A stretch of DNA of 64,000 nucleotides, from positions 1 through 64,000 of the forward strand of contig NZ_JAFIQX010000008.1 of the NCBI RefSeq assembly GCF_017356035.1, written 5' to 3'. A program made the translations under genes and the position numbers. Position 1 is the stretch's first letter; each line of letters starts with the position of its first letter. This document shows, one piece after another, positions 43,843-53,897 of this stretch. The notes under the pieces were generated by a model. That model was not told the origin of the DNA and ran no database searches. It saw only the letters and a list, made by a program, of their open reading frames with translations. Source of the stretch: Longitalea luteola (GTDB taxonomy: Bacteria > Bacteroidota > Bacteroidia > Chitinophagales > Chitinophagaceae).

Positions 43843-45435
43843 ATGGCATTTCCAGAAGGCATCTTACCGCTTCCTATCACCAACTGGCAGAATGGTCACC
43901 AGAACTTTACCGTGACATTAACAAAAGATGCCAGCTTTAACCTGCGCCTGCCCTTTGCCTTTACTGAAACAGAAAAAAATTATCATGCTACCACCAAAAA
44001 TTTTCAATGGCTCATTCAACATGCCATTGATAATAATATCCGGCTAAGGGCCATGGGCAACGGGTGGAGCTTCAGCGATGTTGGTGTTTGCAATGGCGGA
44101 CTGGTAGATACCCGGGAACTGCGGACCTTCTTTACGGTAGGCAACAGCTTTTTATCACCTGACTACCTCGCCACCGGTAAAACAGCGCAGGACCTGGTCT
44201 TTTCCCAGTGCGGCATGAGCATTTTGCAAATGAACAAAGAACTGGAACAGGAAAATGGCTGGCTTCGTTGCCTGCGTGCTTCCGGGGCCAGTAATGGACA
44301 AACCATTGCAGGCGCCACTTCAACCGGCACCCACGGTGCGGGCCTGTCGGCAGGCGCCGTACATGACGCAATTGTCGGTTTACATATAGTAACCGGCGCC
44401 AACAGGCATGTATGGCTCGAACGGGCATCCTACCCCGTTGCCTCCCCTGCATTCACTGACTGGCTGGGCGCTGAAGTATTCCGTGATGATGATCTGTTCA
44501 ATGCGGCTGTAGTAAGTTTTGGGAGTTTTGGTTTTATCCATGGCGTATTACTGGAAACAGAACCCATCTATCTGCTGGAAAAATACACATCGGCCAATAT
44601 TCCATACGACGATAATCTGAAACAGGCCATCAACGAATGGAATTTCGATGCACTGAATGATTTTCTCCCCTTCCCGCCCGAAAGCCCCGGCCGTAGTTTA
44701 TACCATTTCGAAGTGTTGGTGAATCCACATCGTTTTGCCATCAATGATGCCGACAAAGGCGTTTTCCTGAAAGTGATGTACAAAACACCTTACCGCACCG
44801 ATTATCCCAGGCCGGTTTTGCCGGATAGTAATTTCCAATACGGTGATGAATTGCTGGGCCTTGTACAAACCATTCTCGATGCTATCGGCAAAAAGCTTAC
44901 CCAAAAACTGGTGCCGCCGCTCGTTACCAAATTGTTTCCCCTGGCGTTTGCAGCCAACGAAAAAGCGATAGGCACTATCGGCGAAACCTTTACCAATACC
45001 CGTTTCCGCGGCAAAGCCGCCAGTGCAGCCATTGCTATCGACAGCGCCCATGCAAGCAGGGCCATTGAAGAGATCGTTCAACTCAACAGCAAAACTCCTT
45101 TTGCCGGAGCCCTGGCATTACGCTTTGTAAAAGGCACCAAAGCCACGCTTGGCTTTACCAAATTTGAAAAGAGCTGCGTACTCGAAATGGATGGTGTTGA
45201 GGCTGCTACCAGCCGCCGTTTCTTTACCAGTGTCTGGAACCGGTTCGAAGAAATTGGCCTTCCTTATACGCTTCATTGGGGCAAGATCAACTTCCACCTG
45301 ACCGAAGCGCGCATTCGGCAGATGTATGGCGATACGGCCGTGAACAAATGGCTGACCGCCCGTCATAAATTGCTGGATGATGTGACGCAGAAGGTTTTTA
45401 ATAACAATTTCATGGAAAGAACAGGCCTCGTTTGA
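43843..45435 (+). CDS. FAD-binding oxidase (PCMH/ALO-like)
   Basis: 530 residues from ATG 43843 (MAFPEGILPLPITNWQ). The FAD-binding PCMH domain has 'LRAMGNGWSFSDVG', 'CGMSILQMNKEL' and 'GASNGQTIAGATSTGTHGAG'; the substrate domain contains 'GKINFHLTEARIRQMYG'. The layout resembles sugar-lactone or alditol oxidases of the vanillyl-alcohol oxidase superfamily. No histidine in the usual covalent FAD position can be assigned with certainty by eye. No signal peptide, so probably cytoplasmic, with oxygen or a quinone as acceptor. It may be cotranscribed with the Bor-like gene. Confidence 0.82.
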   Translation: MAFPEGILPLPITNWQNGHQNFTVTLTKDASFNLRLPFAFTETEKNYHATTKNFQWLIQHAIDNNIRLRAMGNGWSFSDVGVCNGGLVDTRELRTFFTVGNSFLSPDYLATGKTAQDLVFSQCGMSILQMNKELEQENGWLRCLRASGASNGQTIAGATSTGTHGAGLSAGAVHDAIVGLHIVTGANRHVWLERASYPVASPAFTDWLGAEVFRDDDLFNAAVVSFGSFGFIHGVLLETEPIYLLEKYTSANIPYDDNLKQAINEWNFDALNDFLPFPPESPGRSLYHFEVLVNPHRFAINDADKGVFLKVMYKTPYRTDYPRPVLPDSNFQYGDELLGLVQTILDAIGKKLTQKLVPPLVTKLFPLAFAANEKAIGTIGETFTNTRFRGKAASAAIAIDSAHASRAIEEIVQLNSKTPFAGALALRFVKGTKATLGFTKFEKSCVLEMDGVEAATSRRFFTSVWNRFEEIGLPYTLHWGKINFHLTEARIRQMYGDTAVNKWLTARHKLLDDVTQKVFNNNFMERTGLV

Positions 45436-45580
45436 CCGATGTGATAATGTGATAATTCGATAATTTGATAATGAATACACTGATTCGCTATCAGCGGGTA
45501 TTTCCATCATCACATTATCACATCATCACATTGTCACATTATCACATCATCACATCATCAAATTATCAAATTAACTAATT
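45436..45580. repeat. octad array with inverted arms between convergent genes
   Basis: Left arm 45436-45474: GATGTGATAATGTGATAATT-type octads (GATAATGT, GATAATTC, GATAATTT, GATAATGA). Right arm 45504-45580: reverse-complement octads (ATCACATT, ATCACATC, GTCACATT, ATCAAATT; nine or more units). The arms flank a 29-base spacer and could pair along much of the left arm. The array starts at the base after the FAD oxidase stop codon and ends 2 bp before the stop of the convergent gene. Confidence 0.93.
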
Positions 45581-45582
45581 GC

Positions 45583-46713
45583 CTACACTTTCACATAAAT
45601 CCTCTTCTTATCCATCCAGTACCCCACCAGCCAACAAAGGAGCATATACAGCACTGCCTGCACCAATGCACCAACATACGGCGTAACCAGGTAAATGAAG
45701 AGGTTGTCATACAACCACCTGAATACGGTAATGCCGGATGGCAGGCGGAATACATTCCATAGAATGACCAGTACTTCCGATAGCAAATAAATGAATAGGG
45801 GATTTTTACCGAACACCTGGAAGAAGGGTGTCCAACCTGTCTTTTGCTGAATATCGGCTACAAAAACAATGGCGGCAATGATCAGGCAATCCAGTCCTAC
45901 CGTTTGTACGACAAAAGAGCTCGTCCAGAGTTTTTTATTGACAGGGAAGGAATAATTCCAGAAATGCGCCAGTACCAGTAAGGCAAAACCAGCCAGCATC
46001 AGTTTCGTGAGCGCTTCGTACGTACCACCTTTCTGCTGCAGGAACTTTCCCACCCAATAACCCGCCACCACGTTGCCAATGGCAGGAAATGTACTTAAGA
46101 AGCCTTCCGGATCAAACGGCACGCCGTTGCCATGGTATAAATGGCCGGGACCGATCAGTAAAAGATCGAGCTTCAGCACGGCGTTGCCCTGTAATGAAAA
46201 AGGATCGGCGGCATCGCCAAAGAAATACAATATGGGCCAGTAGAGCAGGACGATCGCAGCTGTAATGATCACAGCAGCGCGGAACTTCAAAAAGTAGATC
46301 ATTAAAGAAGCAAAGCAATAGGCCAGCGCAATGCGTTGTAAAACGCCAAAAACGCGTGTTTTGTCAAATGGCAGGAAAAAGTAGCCGCCGGTTGTATTAT
46401 CGGGCCGCACAAAGGGAAACCAATACATCAGGTAACCCAGCATAAAAATGAGCAGGGTGCGTTTGAAGATCCTGGCCAGCACTGAAGCCGTGGTAGCCGC
46501 CTCCCATTTGGGCATCACGAAGCTCATGGCATTACCTACTGCAAACAGGAATGAGGGAAAAACAAGGTCGGCAGGCGTAAACCCATGCCATTGCGCATGC
46601 ATTAAGGGTGCAAAGGTATGATCTCCATCCGGTGACGTATTGACGATGATCATAAAGCAGATGGTCATACCCCGGAACACATCGAGGGCCAGGAAACGTT
46701 TTTGTTGTAGCAT
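45583..46713 (-). CDS. heparan-alpha-glucosaminide acetyltransferase-like membrane protein
   Basis: 376 residues, about ten membrane segments. 'RFLALDVFRGMTICFMIIVN' and 'HAQWHGFTPADLVFPSFLFA' are the family N-terminal signature (catalytic-histidine region of HGSNAT-like transmembrane acyltransferases, DUF5009). 'RVFGVLQRIALAYCFASL' follows and 'FGKNPLFIYLLSEVLV' closes the C-terminal half. It probably moves acetyl groups from cytoplasmic acetyl-CoA to a periplasmic glycan amino sugar. Close to the SusCD cluster on the same strand, it may modify the glycan handled there (inference). Confidence 0.85.
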   Translation of the reverse strand: MLQQKRFLALDVFRGMTICFMIIVNTSPDGDHTFAPLMHAQWHGFTPADLVFPSFLFAVGNAMSFVMPKWEAATTASVLARIFKRTLLIFMLGYLMYWFPFVRPDNTTGGYFFLPFDKTRVFGVLQRIALAYCFASLMIYFLKFRAAVIITAAIVLLYWPILYFFGDAADPFSLQGNAVLKLDLLLIGPGHLYHGNGVPFDPEGFLSTFPAIGNVVAGYWVGKFLQQKGGTYEALTKLMLAGFALLVLAHFWNYSFPVNKKLWTSSFVVQTVGLDCLIIAAIVFVADIQQKTGWTPFFQVFGKNPLFIYLLSEVLVILWNVFRLPSGITVFRWLYDNLFIYLVTPYVGALVQAVLYMLLCWLVGYWMDKKRIYVKV

Positions 46714-46807
46714 GTCAGTTCTTAGTTAGCGTAGCAGTAAATACCTGGCGCATCGAAAGTAATCATTTCAAATGAACAGGCAAATTTCTGTAGCCCTGAC
46801 ATGGCTT

Positions 46808-47581
46808 TTACTTTTTTTCTTTTCCAAAGAATGCAGACAATGCCTTGATACTGTCGGTATTAATATAGTCCACTTGCAGCTTCATCAACTGGCGCCAGGC
46901 ATTGGGATTATCAGGCGCAGCCCAAAACCGAACCGTTTTCCCCTGGGCATGTGCCCGGTTTACCAGTTGTTGCAGGGTATCTCTTTGCGCGGCTGGTATA
47001 TTGCCATTGCCATTCCATGGCGTATATTTTTTCAGGTTATCGCTCATCATAACGATGCGTGACAGGGCTGCAGCCGGGTATTCCTTATACAACTCCCCGT
47101 CGAACCAGATAAAGGAAGGATAAGAAGCGTATGCAGTCACATCCGGGCGGTTACCGCTAATGGCAATTCGCAGGGAAGGGCAGTTTGTAATGGCAGGATA
47201 TTTTTGCAGCAGTTCCACCAGTTTATTCAGGGTGGCGACTGCCTCTGTTTTTATGTCGATCATGAACTGCAGTCGGCGGCTGGTATCAGCATAAATATAG
47301 CCCTTGTTCTTTTTGATATATGCCTGCAATGGTTTCAGGTACAGCTCCTCCAGGGTACGGTGCAGCACCAGTTCACTGGTGGTATGGGCTACCAGCAATT
47401 CACCGTTGTGCCAGAAGATATCGGCTTCAATAGATCCGAATTTTTCATTGTATGCTGCATTCAAAGGCACCGGCTGTTCATAATCATTATGCGAATGGGC
47501 ATTGGCTGTAGTGTAAACAGATGGTTGGGCAAGGGCAGCAGTACCTGTGAGGAAAACGACTATAAATAATAGCTTGTTCAA
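46808..47581 (-). CDS. PI-PLC/GDPD-like exported phosphodiesterase
   Basis: 257 residues if the TTG at 47581 is used, giving MNKLLFIVVFLTGTAALAQ as a signal peptide; no ATG fits, and a longer TTG frame to 47620 adds 13 unlikely residues. The TIM-barrel catalytic text 'NAHSHNDYEQPVPLNAAYNE' contains the first His, 'SIEADIFWHNGELLVAHT' the acidic and second His elements, 'QFMIDIKTEA' another acidic pair and 'KTVRFWAAPDNPNAWRQL' the C-terminal strand. It matches a Bacteroidota group annotated as phosphatidylinositol-specific phospholipase C/glycerophosphodiester phosphodiesterase. Periplasmic hydrolysis of a phosphodiester is likely; substrate unknown. Confidence 0.8.
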   Translation of the reverse strand: MNKLLFIVVFLTGTAALAQPSVYTTANAHSHNDYEQPVPLNAAYNEKFGSIEADIFWHNGELLVAHTTSELVLHRTLEELYLKPLQAYIKKNKGYIYADTSRRLQFMIDIKTEAVATLNKLVELLQKYPAITNCPSLRIAISGNRPDVTAYASYPSFIWFDGELYKEYPAAALSRIVMMSDNLKKYTPWNGNGNIPAAQRDTLQQLVNRAHAQGKTVRFWAAPDNPNAWRQLMKLQVDYINTDSIKALSAFFGKEKK

Positions 47582-47745
47582 AATATTATAATTTTCGGTT
47601 ATCCGGTTAGTCAGTTCCAACGTACGAACATAATAACTTTAAGTTTGCAAAATAAATAGATTAGCATTTCAATTGCCATTCTGATATTTAAGAAATTATT
47701 AGCTAATAGTAGTTCCTATAACGGGCTATGTCCCATCGAAAAATT

Positions 47746-47771
47746 ATGAGCCCACCAGTTGGCGGGCTCAT
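47746..47771 (-). terminator. intrinsic terminator of the SusCD operon
   Basis: On the minus strand, arms ATGAGCCCGCC and GGTGGGCTCAT (plus-strand 47746-47756 and 47761-47771, one G-T pair) enclose a 4-base loop and are followed by a TAATTTTT tract. It lies 24 bp past the stop codon of the DUF5017 gene. Confidence 0.9.
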
Positions 47772-47794
47772 AGGTGTTACTGATAACTGAATAC

Positions 47795-48679
47795 TTATTG
47801 AACGGTTATATTTAACTCCTGCACATCTCCTTTGTGATCATACCTGTTGATGTTGTCTGCTACAAAGGTTGCTTTATAAATGCCGGGGGTTTCGTAAATA
47901 TAATTGTACCCCGGCATAAAAGTGGTCATATTCTTTAATGGCGTACCTGTATCGGGCGTAACCTTGTTCAGCACCAACGGCTTGGAAATAACCCAGCCTT
48001 CTGCCTCTGCACTGGCCGCAGTAGTACCCCCTTTTATCTGCAACTGGGAAGTAGAGATCGTCCAGGCAACACCAGGCGCTTTCATAGCTACCGATTTAAA
48101 ACCAGCGGTAGATTCACTAATGGCCAGCAGCGCATACGAAGTATTATCGGCCAGCACATTCGACAGGTTAACTGATCTTATTGTCCACGTCCTTTGGGCA
48201 CTACCGGCAGCACCGGTATATTTAAACGCAATGTATACCGGATGATCGCTGGTAATAAATGGAGCAAGATCGATCGTGCCTGAGGGTGTAGCCGTATTAT
48301 TGGTCGCCAGTACAGCTTTGTTAGTAATATCTGTCCAGGTAGCCTCATAAATATTTGTTGAGTCATACACTCCTGAAAAATCCGTCGACACCATCAGACG
48401 CAGGGTATTTGTCTGCGTGCCGGTTGTCATTTGCGATGTGAATTGCAACTGCGGAATACCATCAGCTGTGACCCGTTCGCTGTACTCATATTTATGATAG
48501 GGTTCTCCGGAATAAAAAGTCAGGTACCAGGGGTTGCCGGTGAAGGAGAAACGCACGGTATCGACGGTGCTATATGTTTCTTTGTCTGTAGTGACCGAAA
48601 ACCCTGTTGCATCAACCGTTTTCTTATTGCAGGCCACTCCCAATAGGAGGCTGATTGCTATGATGAATATTTTCTGCAT
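47795..48679 (-). CDS. DUF5017 family outer-membrane lipoprotein
   Basis: 294 residues. A signal with lipobox-like 'ISLLLGVACNKK' suggests a lipoprotein. 'DTVRFSFTGNPWYLTFYSGE' and the C-terminal 'NINRYDHKGDVQELNITVQ' are typical of DUF5017 proteins, which sit directly after SusC/SusD genes. It is likely a surface-exposed glycan-binding accessory comparable in position to SusE/SusF, made of beta-sandwich modules. It ends 31 bp downstream of the SusD gene in the same minus-strand operon. Confidence 0.85.
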   Translation of the reverse strand: MQKIFIIAISLLLGVACNKKTVDATGFSVTTDKETYSTVDTVRFSFTGNPWYLTFYSGEPYHKYEYSERVTADGIPQLQFTSQMTTGTQTNTLRLMVSTDFSGVYDSTNIYEATWTDITNKAVLATNNTATPSGTIDLAPFITSDHPVYIAFKYTGAAGSAQRTWTIRSVNLSNVLADNTSYALLAISESTAGFKSVAMKAPGVAWTISTSQLQIKGGTTAASAEAEGWVISKPLVLNKVTPDTGTPLKNMTTFMPGYNYIYETPGIYKATFVADNINRYDHKGDVQELNITVQ

Positions 48680-48710
48680 GATGTTTTTTTGAAAGATGAG
48701 CCGGTTTGGT

Positions 48711-50258
48711 TTACCAGTAAGGATTCTGCACCATTTTCTTGTTCAACGACATTTCGATCAAAGGAATGGGATATAATAAATGCCGCTCGGTAACATTACC
48801 TGCATTCACTGCTGCATAAGAATAGGTAGAAGTAGCCCTTGTTTTGATCTCATCAGCAGCATCATGCATGGTCTCCACAAAAATTCCCCAACGGATGAGG
48901 TCTGGTTTGCGCAATCCTTCGAAACAAAGCTCGCGTGCTCTTTCGTCGCGGACCTCCTGACGGAAGTCTTCCCGGGATGTTATGGTTGTATCGGATAAAC
49001 CGGCTCTGTGACGTACCAGATTCAGCGCCTCATGCGCCAAAGGGGTTGCGCCGGTCACTTCATTTTCCGCTTCAGCCAGCATCAGCAATACATCGGCGTA
49101 ACGCAACATAGGGAAGTTGGTGGGCGTGTAGTTCTTGTTCTTGGGTGAAGCCACTTCATATTCACGACGCCATTTGGCCACATTACGGCCATAGATATTG
49201 TTGGCGGCCAGCGTTGTTTTAACCCCGTCGGCATTCAGCGTGTAGGTTGATATTGCCCAATCCCTGCGCACATCGGCTGGTTCATACAAATAATACAGCT
49301 TCCAGGTCGTACTGTTGAATCCATACGCATAACCGACGACATCGGTGTTGGTTGATCTGCATAATACGCCGTTCTCATTTCCGATGCGGCCGCCTTCGCG
49401 AAACGCATCGTTATTGGTGCCATAACATTCAGCTTCCCAGATACATTCCTTGAAATCCTCGATGTCTTTCGATTCATTTATGAAGATCTGCTTGTAATCA
49501 GGATTCAGCATATGTTCGCCGGATTCCTTTACTTTCAAAGCCCACTCCCTGGCGTCCTTGAATTTCTCCGTATCATGCAACGGCGCACCGGCCATGGTAA
49601 GATATACCCTTGCTAAAATGCCCCGGACAGTTGATTTTGAAATTTGTCCTGAAGAACCGATCTGTGTCGCCGTTTTTACCAGGGTTTCTGCTTCTTTCAT
49701 ATCAGCTATGATCTGCGCATATACCTCACTGGCGGGGGTACGGGCTATATCTACATTATTTACAGACGTAGATTGTGTAAGCTTCAAAGGCACATCGCCA
49801 TAATACTGTACCAGGGTAAAGTAATAAAACGCTCTTAAAAACAAGGCTTCTCCCCGTACAATGGCTTTCTTCTCATCACTCATATCTTCTGCTTCATGCA
49901 TATTTGCCAGCAATGTATTGGCCCGTTCTATCCCTACATACAGGTTCCTCCACAGCGTGGTTATATAAGTATCAGAAGGATCGTAATTATAGCGGAAAGG
50001 ACCGGTTGGGAAACTGGTATATGAAAAGAACGATTCATCGGTTGTAGCATTATGCCGAATCGGTATCTGCCCACCCCACATGGTTTCCTGTGACAAAATA
50101 TCGTACACTCCTGCCAGTGCCGCGGTTACTTCTTTTTCATTGGAATAATAGTTTTCCGGCACCAGGAAAGGAGGTTTTTTATCAAGGAATTTTTTGCAGC
50201 TGCCGGCCAGGACAAGTGCGCCTGCCAGCAGTCCCATTAAAAAAATCCGTTGCTTCAT
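48711..50258 (-). CDS. SusD/RagB family nutrient-binding lipoprotein
   Basis: 515 residues from ATG 50258 (MKQRIFLMGLLAGALVLAGS, then CKKFLDKKPP; lipobox LAGSC). The SusD N-terminal text 'ATEVTAALAGVYDIL'-like region appears as 'KEVTAALAGVYDILS', followed by TPR-rich helices ('RGEALFLRAFYYFTLVQYYG') and the conserved C-terminal 'LLMLAEAENEVTG' and 'ELCFEGLRKPDLIRWG'. It caps the SusC channel on the outer surface and binds glycan or oligosaccharide. It ends the core SusCD pair. Confidence 0.93.
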   Translation of the reverse strand: MKQRIFLMGLLAGALVLAGSCKKFLDKKPPFLVPENYYSNEKEVTAALAGVYDILSQETMWGGQIPIRHNATTDESFFSYTSFPTGPFRYNYDPSDTYITTLWRNLYVGIERANTLLANMHEAEDMSDEKKAIVRGEALFLRAFYYFTLVQYYGDVPLKLTQSTSVNNVDIARTPASEVYAQIIADMKEAETLVKTATQIGSSGQISKSTVRGILARVYLTMAGAPLHDTEKFKDAREWALKVKESGEHMLNPDYKQIFINESKDIEDFKECIWEAECYGTNNDAFREGGRIGNENGVLCRSTNTDVVGYAYGFNSTTWKLYYLYEPADVRRDWAISTYTLNADGVKTTLAANNIYGRNVAKWRREYEVASPKNKNYTPTNFPMLRYADVLLMLAEAENEVTGATPLAHEALNLVRHRAGLSDTTITSREDFRQEVRDERARELCFEGLRKPDLIRWGIFVETMHDAADEIKTRATSTYSYAAVNAGNVTERHLLYPIPLIEMSLNKKMVQNPYW

Positions 50259-50312
50259 ATAATATATTGTTAATAAGCTAATCAATTTGGTTTGGTATAA
50301 ATGACAGGGTGA

Positions 50313-53300
50313 TCAAAGTGATAGATTCAGACCAACGGTCACCGTTCTGGCCCTGGGATAAGAGGAATAGTCGAATCCCGGCGTAAGCGCTGAATAACCG
50401 ATCGACACTTCGGGATCGGACCCGGAGTATTTCGTCCAGGTATACAGGTTTTGTGCAGCCACATAAACGCGGCAGCTTTTCAACTTTATATTCCGTAACA
50501 GCTTTGATGAGAGGGTGTAACCCAAAGCCGCGGTTTTAAAACGCAGGTAAGAACCATCTTCAATAATTCGGGTAGAATAGGCATACCCATACTGACCACC
50601 GGCACGAGGCATGGTAGTGTTGGTGTTCTCGGGTGTCCAACGCGCCTGGAAGCTCTGATACTGGTTAAGGTAGGTCTTATTACCTGACTCAAAATTCAAC
50701 CTGTTAGCGTTAATTAGATCATTGCCATACGACCACTGGAAGAAAATGTTCAGATCGAAACCGCGGTATTTAAAATTATTGCTGAAGCCTCCGATATGAA
50801 CGGGGAACCCACGGCCGATAACAGTACGATCGAAATCGTTCACCACTTTATCTCCATTCAGGTCGCGATATTTTACATCGCCGGGCTGAATGGCGCTACG
50901 CGTATTGCCATTGGTAGTAACATTATCTTTCAACAGATATTTACCATTGGCCAGCGTCGTAAAGTCTTCATACTGATATACGCCATCATGGATGTAACCA
51001 TATACCTGCCCCAGCGGCTGATTCATTTTGGTAATATAAAGCGGGATGGAGGCATACCAGGAATCCCAATTCATGTTAGATACAATACTTTCCTGGTTTT
51101 CGGCCAGTGCAACGACCTTGCTTTTGTTAAATGAAATATTGAAGCTGCTGTTCCAAACGAAATCGTGCGTATTGATGTTAACTGATGACAATCCAAATTC
51201 AAGCCCTTCATTGCTGGTTTTACCAATATTCTTCATAGCTGAAGGATAGCCGGTTGTCGGCGGCAGGCCGGCATTCAGCAACAGGTTACTGGTCACTTTC
51301 TTATAATAGTCAACAGTAAGTGACAAACGCTGGTTGAAAAATCCAACATCAAAACCAATATCCGTCTGGGCGGTAGTTTCCCATTTCAGGTCTTTGCTCT
51401 CCATGCTCGACAATACCGCACCCTGTTGTAACACATTGTTGAAAGAATAATAAGCGCCGATGGGAAAATCAACCTCCGGATAAGTAGCATATTCGCCTAC
51501 ACGGTTATTGCCGGTGATACCCCAGCTGGCCCTTAATTTTGCATCAGACAGAAAGGAAATATCTTTCATGAATGGCTCATTGATCAGTCGCCAGGCAACA
51601 GCGCCGGATGGGAAATAGCCCCATTTGTTGCCTTCCCTGAATTTAGAACTGCCATCGGCCCTGAATGAAGCGGTGAACAGGTACCGGTCTTTGAAGGTAT
51701 AGTTTACCCGCGACAATGCCGACACCAACGTCCATTCCGTCAATACCGGATATACCGGCTGCGGTACGCCCAGGCCCAGCCCCAGCAAACCCATGGATTC
51801 GTATGGCAACTGATTGGCAGAAGTGCCATTCGACTCATAATGATTGCCCTGCATGGTAAGTCCGGCCACTGCATTGATGCGGTGATCACTGTTAAACCGT
51901 TTATCAAAGCTGAGGGTGTTTTCGTTCAGCCAGTTCATGGTCTCATAATACATGATCGAACCATTCATTCCATACACGGTGCTCGGATTACCTGACCGCG
52001 TTTTGGAATTATTGAAAGCATCGGCGCGCTGCATATTACTGTTAATGCCACCCGTTACCCGCAGTTTCAGGTTCTTCAATATGGCATACTCCAGGTATGC
52101 GTTGGCAATAAGATTATTGACATTCCTTAACCGGTATTCATTCTCTGCAATTACGATGGGATTCATCCGATAGTCGGTGGTGGGATTCACCATATCGTCA
52201 AACAGTTCGTCCTGGTAATCGCCGTTAACCGGTTTATTGGGTCGCAGCGGTGTAACGGGACGATACCCCCAAACACTGTAAAGCAGGTTATTCATCGATG
52301 AATTTGACTGGGAAGAAGGGATCATACCGGTACGTTTGGTATTGGTATATAAAACATATCCACCCACTTTAACTTTGTCGTTAATGATCTGGTCAAGGCT
52401 CATTTTTCCCTGGTAGCGTTTGAAGCCCGAATTAATGATGATGCCATCCTGGTCGAACAATTCACCAGATACGCTGTATTTTGTTCTGGCAGTACCCCCG
52501 GTCAATGACAGGCTGTGATCCATCATGGAGGCATCGCGATACAGTTTCTTCTGCCAGTCAACCGCTTGCACATCTTTGTAATCATCGAGTGTAACCCCAT
52601 TCGCCAGGTATGTGTCATTGATATCTGATACCCCCTGCTCCATTTGCAGCTTTACAAATTCATAGGGGCTCATTACGGGAATCGTTTTGTTGTTCTGCTG
52701 CAAGCCGTAATAGCCGCTGTACCTCACCACGGGCGGACCATCTTTTCCTTTCTTGGTGGTAATGATGATAACGCCATTTGCGCCCCTGGCGCCATAGATG
52801 GCAGTAGCCGATGCATCTTTCAATACATCGATCGATTCAATATCGTTCGGGTTAAGGATGTTATTATCAGGGTTCTCAATGGGAAATCCGTCGATCACGT
52901 ACAAGGGCGAATTATCCTGTGTAAGGGAATTGTTGCCGCGTATAATGATAGTAGTGGCAGCGCCGGGCTGACCTTCGGTTGAAGCAACCTGTACCCCCGG
53001 CATCCGGCCCGCCAGCGCTTCTTCAAATGAACGCACCGGGGCTTTTGACATATCTTCCATACTTACCTGCGATACGGAACCGGTCAGGTCTTTTCTTTTT
53101 ACGGTTCCATACCCTACTACCACCACATTCTCTAACCCTTTTGAATCAATCTCCAATTGTACGTTCAATTCCCTGTTTAGGTCATTCACTTTCATCTCCA
53201 GCGTAGTAAAACCAACGTAGGAGAATAACAATACTGCGCCGGGTTCTATGTTCCTCAATATGAATTCTCCTTTGGCATTCGTTCGGGTGCCACCCGACTG

Positions 53301-53792
53301 GCCGCGTACTGTTATGGAAACGCCCTCGATAGGCTCCTTCGTTTGGGCATTCCGTACCTGGCCCCGTACGTCGCCAAACACCGCATTTGATGAAATGACC
53401 ACACGTTTAGGCTCGTCCTTTAAACGCAGCACAATCGTCTTATCAACTATGCTGTAGGTTAACGGTTGTTCCGTAAGGCAAAGGTCAAGTACTTCTGTAA
53501 GAGTAGCATCCTTTACATCAATGGTCACCGGTTTCGCTTTTTGTAACCACTCCAGATCATAGAAGAACAGATAGCCGGTTTGTTTCCTGATATCTTTGAA
53601 CACCTGGTCAAGTGATGCATTCCGACGGGTTAAACTTAATTTTTGTGAGAAACCAATGGCATGTACCTGCAGGCAAGCCGCCAGTAGAAAAACAGCGCTA
53701 AATTTCATACAGCGCGCGGTTTTGAACAGTAATCGTTTCACCTTCCGCTCCGGCCGGAGAGAAGGTGCTTGGCAAAGAACCTTCGATGACAT
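50313..53792 (-). CDS. SusC/RagA TonB-linked outer membrane transporter with STN domain
   Basis: 1159 residues from ATG 53792 (MSSKVLCQAPSLRPERK), the usual long-signal start in this group; an internal start at 53708 (MKFSAVFLLAACLQV) is the alternative. A secretin/TonB short N-terminal domain ('RNASLDQVFKDIRKQTGYLF') signals sigma-regulator coupling. A carboxypeptidase-regulatory-like module ('DVRGQVRNAQTKEPIEGVSI'), a plug ('VSMEDMSKAPVRSFEEALAG', 'GANGVIIITTKKG') and a large beta barrel follow. It imports oligosaccharides with TonB energy. The STN domain pairs with the FecR and ECF sigma genes upstream. Confidence 0.93.
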   Translation of the reverse strand: MSSKVLCQAPSLRPERKVKRLLFKTARCMKFSAVFLLAACLQVHAIGFSQKLSLTRRNASLDQVFKDIRKQTGYLFFYDLEWLQKAKPVTIDVKDATLTEVLDLCLTEQPLTYSIVDKTIVLRLKDEPKRVVISSNAVFGDVRGQVRNAQTKEPIEGVSITVRGQSGGTRTNAKGEFILRNIEPGAVLLFSYVGFTTLEMKVNDLNRELNVQLEIDSKGLENVVVVGYGTVKRKDLTGSVSQVSMEDMSKAPVRSFEEALAGRMPGVQVASTEGQPGAATTIIIRGNNSLTQDNSPLYVIDGFPIENPDNNILNPNDIESIDVLKDASATAIYGARGANGVIIITTKKGKDGPPVVRYSGYYGLQQNNKTIPVMSPYEFVKLQMEQGVSDINDTYLANGVTLDDYKDVQAVDWQKKLYRDASMMDHSLSLTGGTARTKYSVSGELFDQDGIIINSGFKRYQGKMSLDQIINDKVKVGGYVLYTNTKRTGMIPSSQSNSSMNNLLYSVWGYRPVTPLRPNKPVNGDYQDELFDDMVNPTTDYRMNPIVIAENEYRLRNVNNLIANAYLEYAILKNLKLRVTGGINSNMQRADAFNNSKTRSGNPSTVYGMNGSIMYYETMNWLNENTLSFDKRFNSDHRINAVAGLTMQGNHYESNGTSANQLPYESMGLLGLGLGVPQPVYPVLTEWTLVSALSRVNYTFKDRYLFTASFRADGSSKFREGNKWGYFPSGAVAWRLINEPFMKDISFLSDAKLRASWGITGNNRVGEYATYPEVDFPIGAYYSFNNVLQQGAVLSSMESKDLKWETTAQTDIGFDVGFFNQRLSLTVDYYKKVTSNLLLNAGLPPTTGYPSAMKNIGKTSNEGLEFGLSSVNINTHDFVWNSSFNISFNKSKVVALAENQESIVSNMNWDSWYASIPLYITKMNQPLGQVYGYIHDGVYQYEDFTTLANGKYLLKDNVTTNGNTRSAIQPGDVKYRDLNGDKVVNDFDRTVIGRGFPVHIGGFSNNFKYRGFDLNIFFQWSYGNDLINANRLNFESGNKTYLNQYQSFQARWTPENTNTTMPRAGGQYGYAYSTRIIEDGSYLRFKTAALGYTLSSKLLRNIKLKSCRVYVAAQNLYTWTKYSGSDPEVSIGYSALTPGFDYSSYPRARTVTVGLNLSL

Positions 53793-53897
53793 AGTTTTGT
53801 AATGATTGTGGAAAAGAGCCCCTGCTCTCAAAAGGCAGCTCCATCCTTTGGTTAGAGTTTAGCAGTTACGAATTAATTGTTACCCGTTAACCCAATC

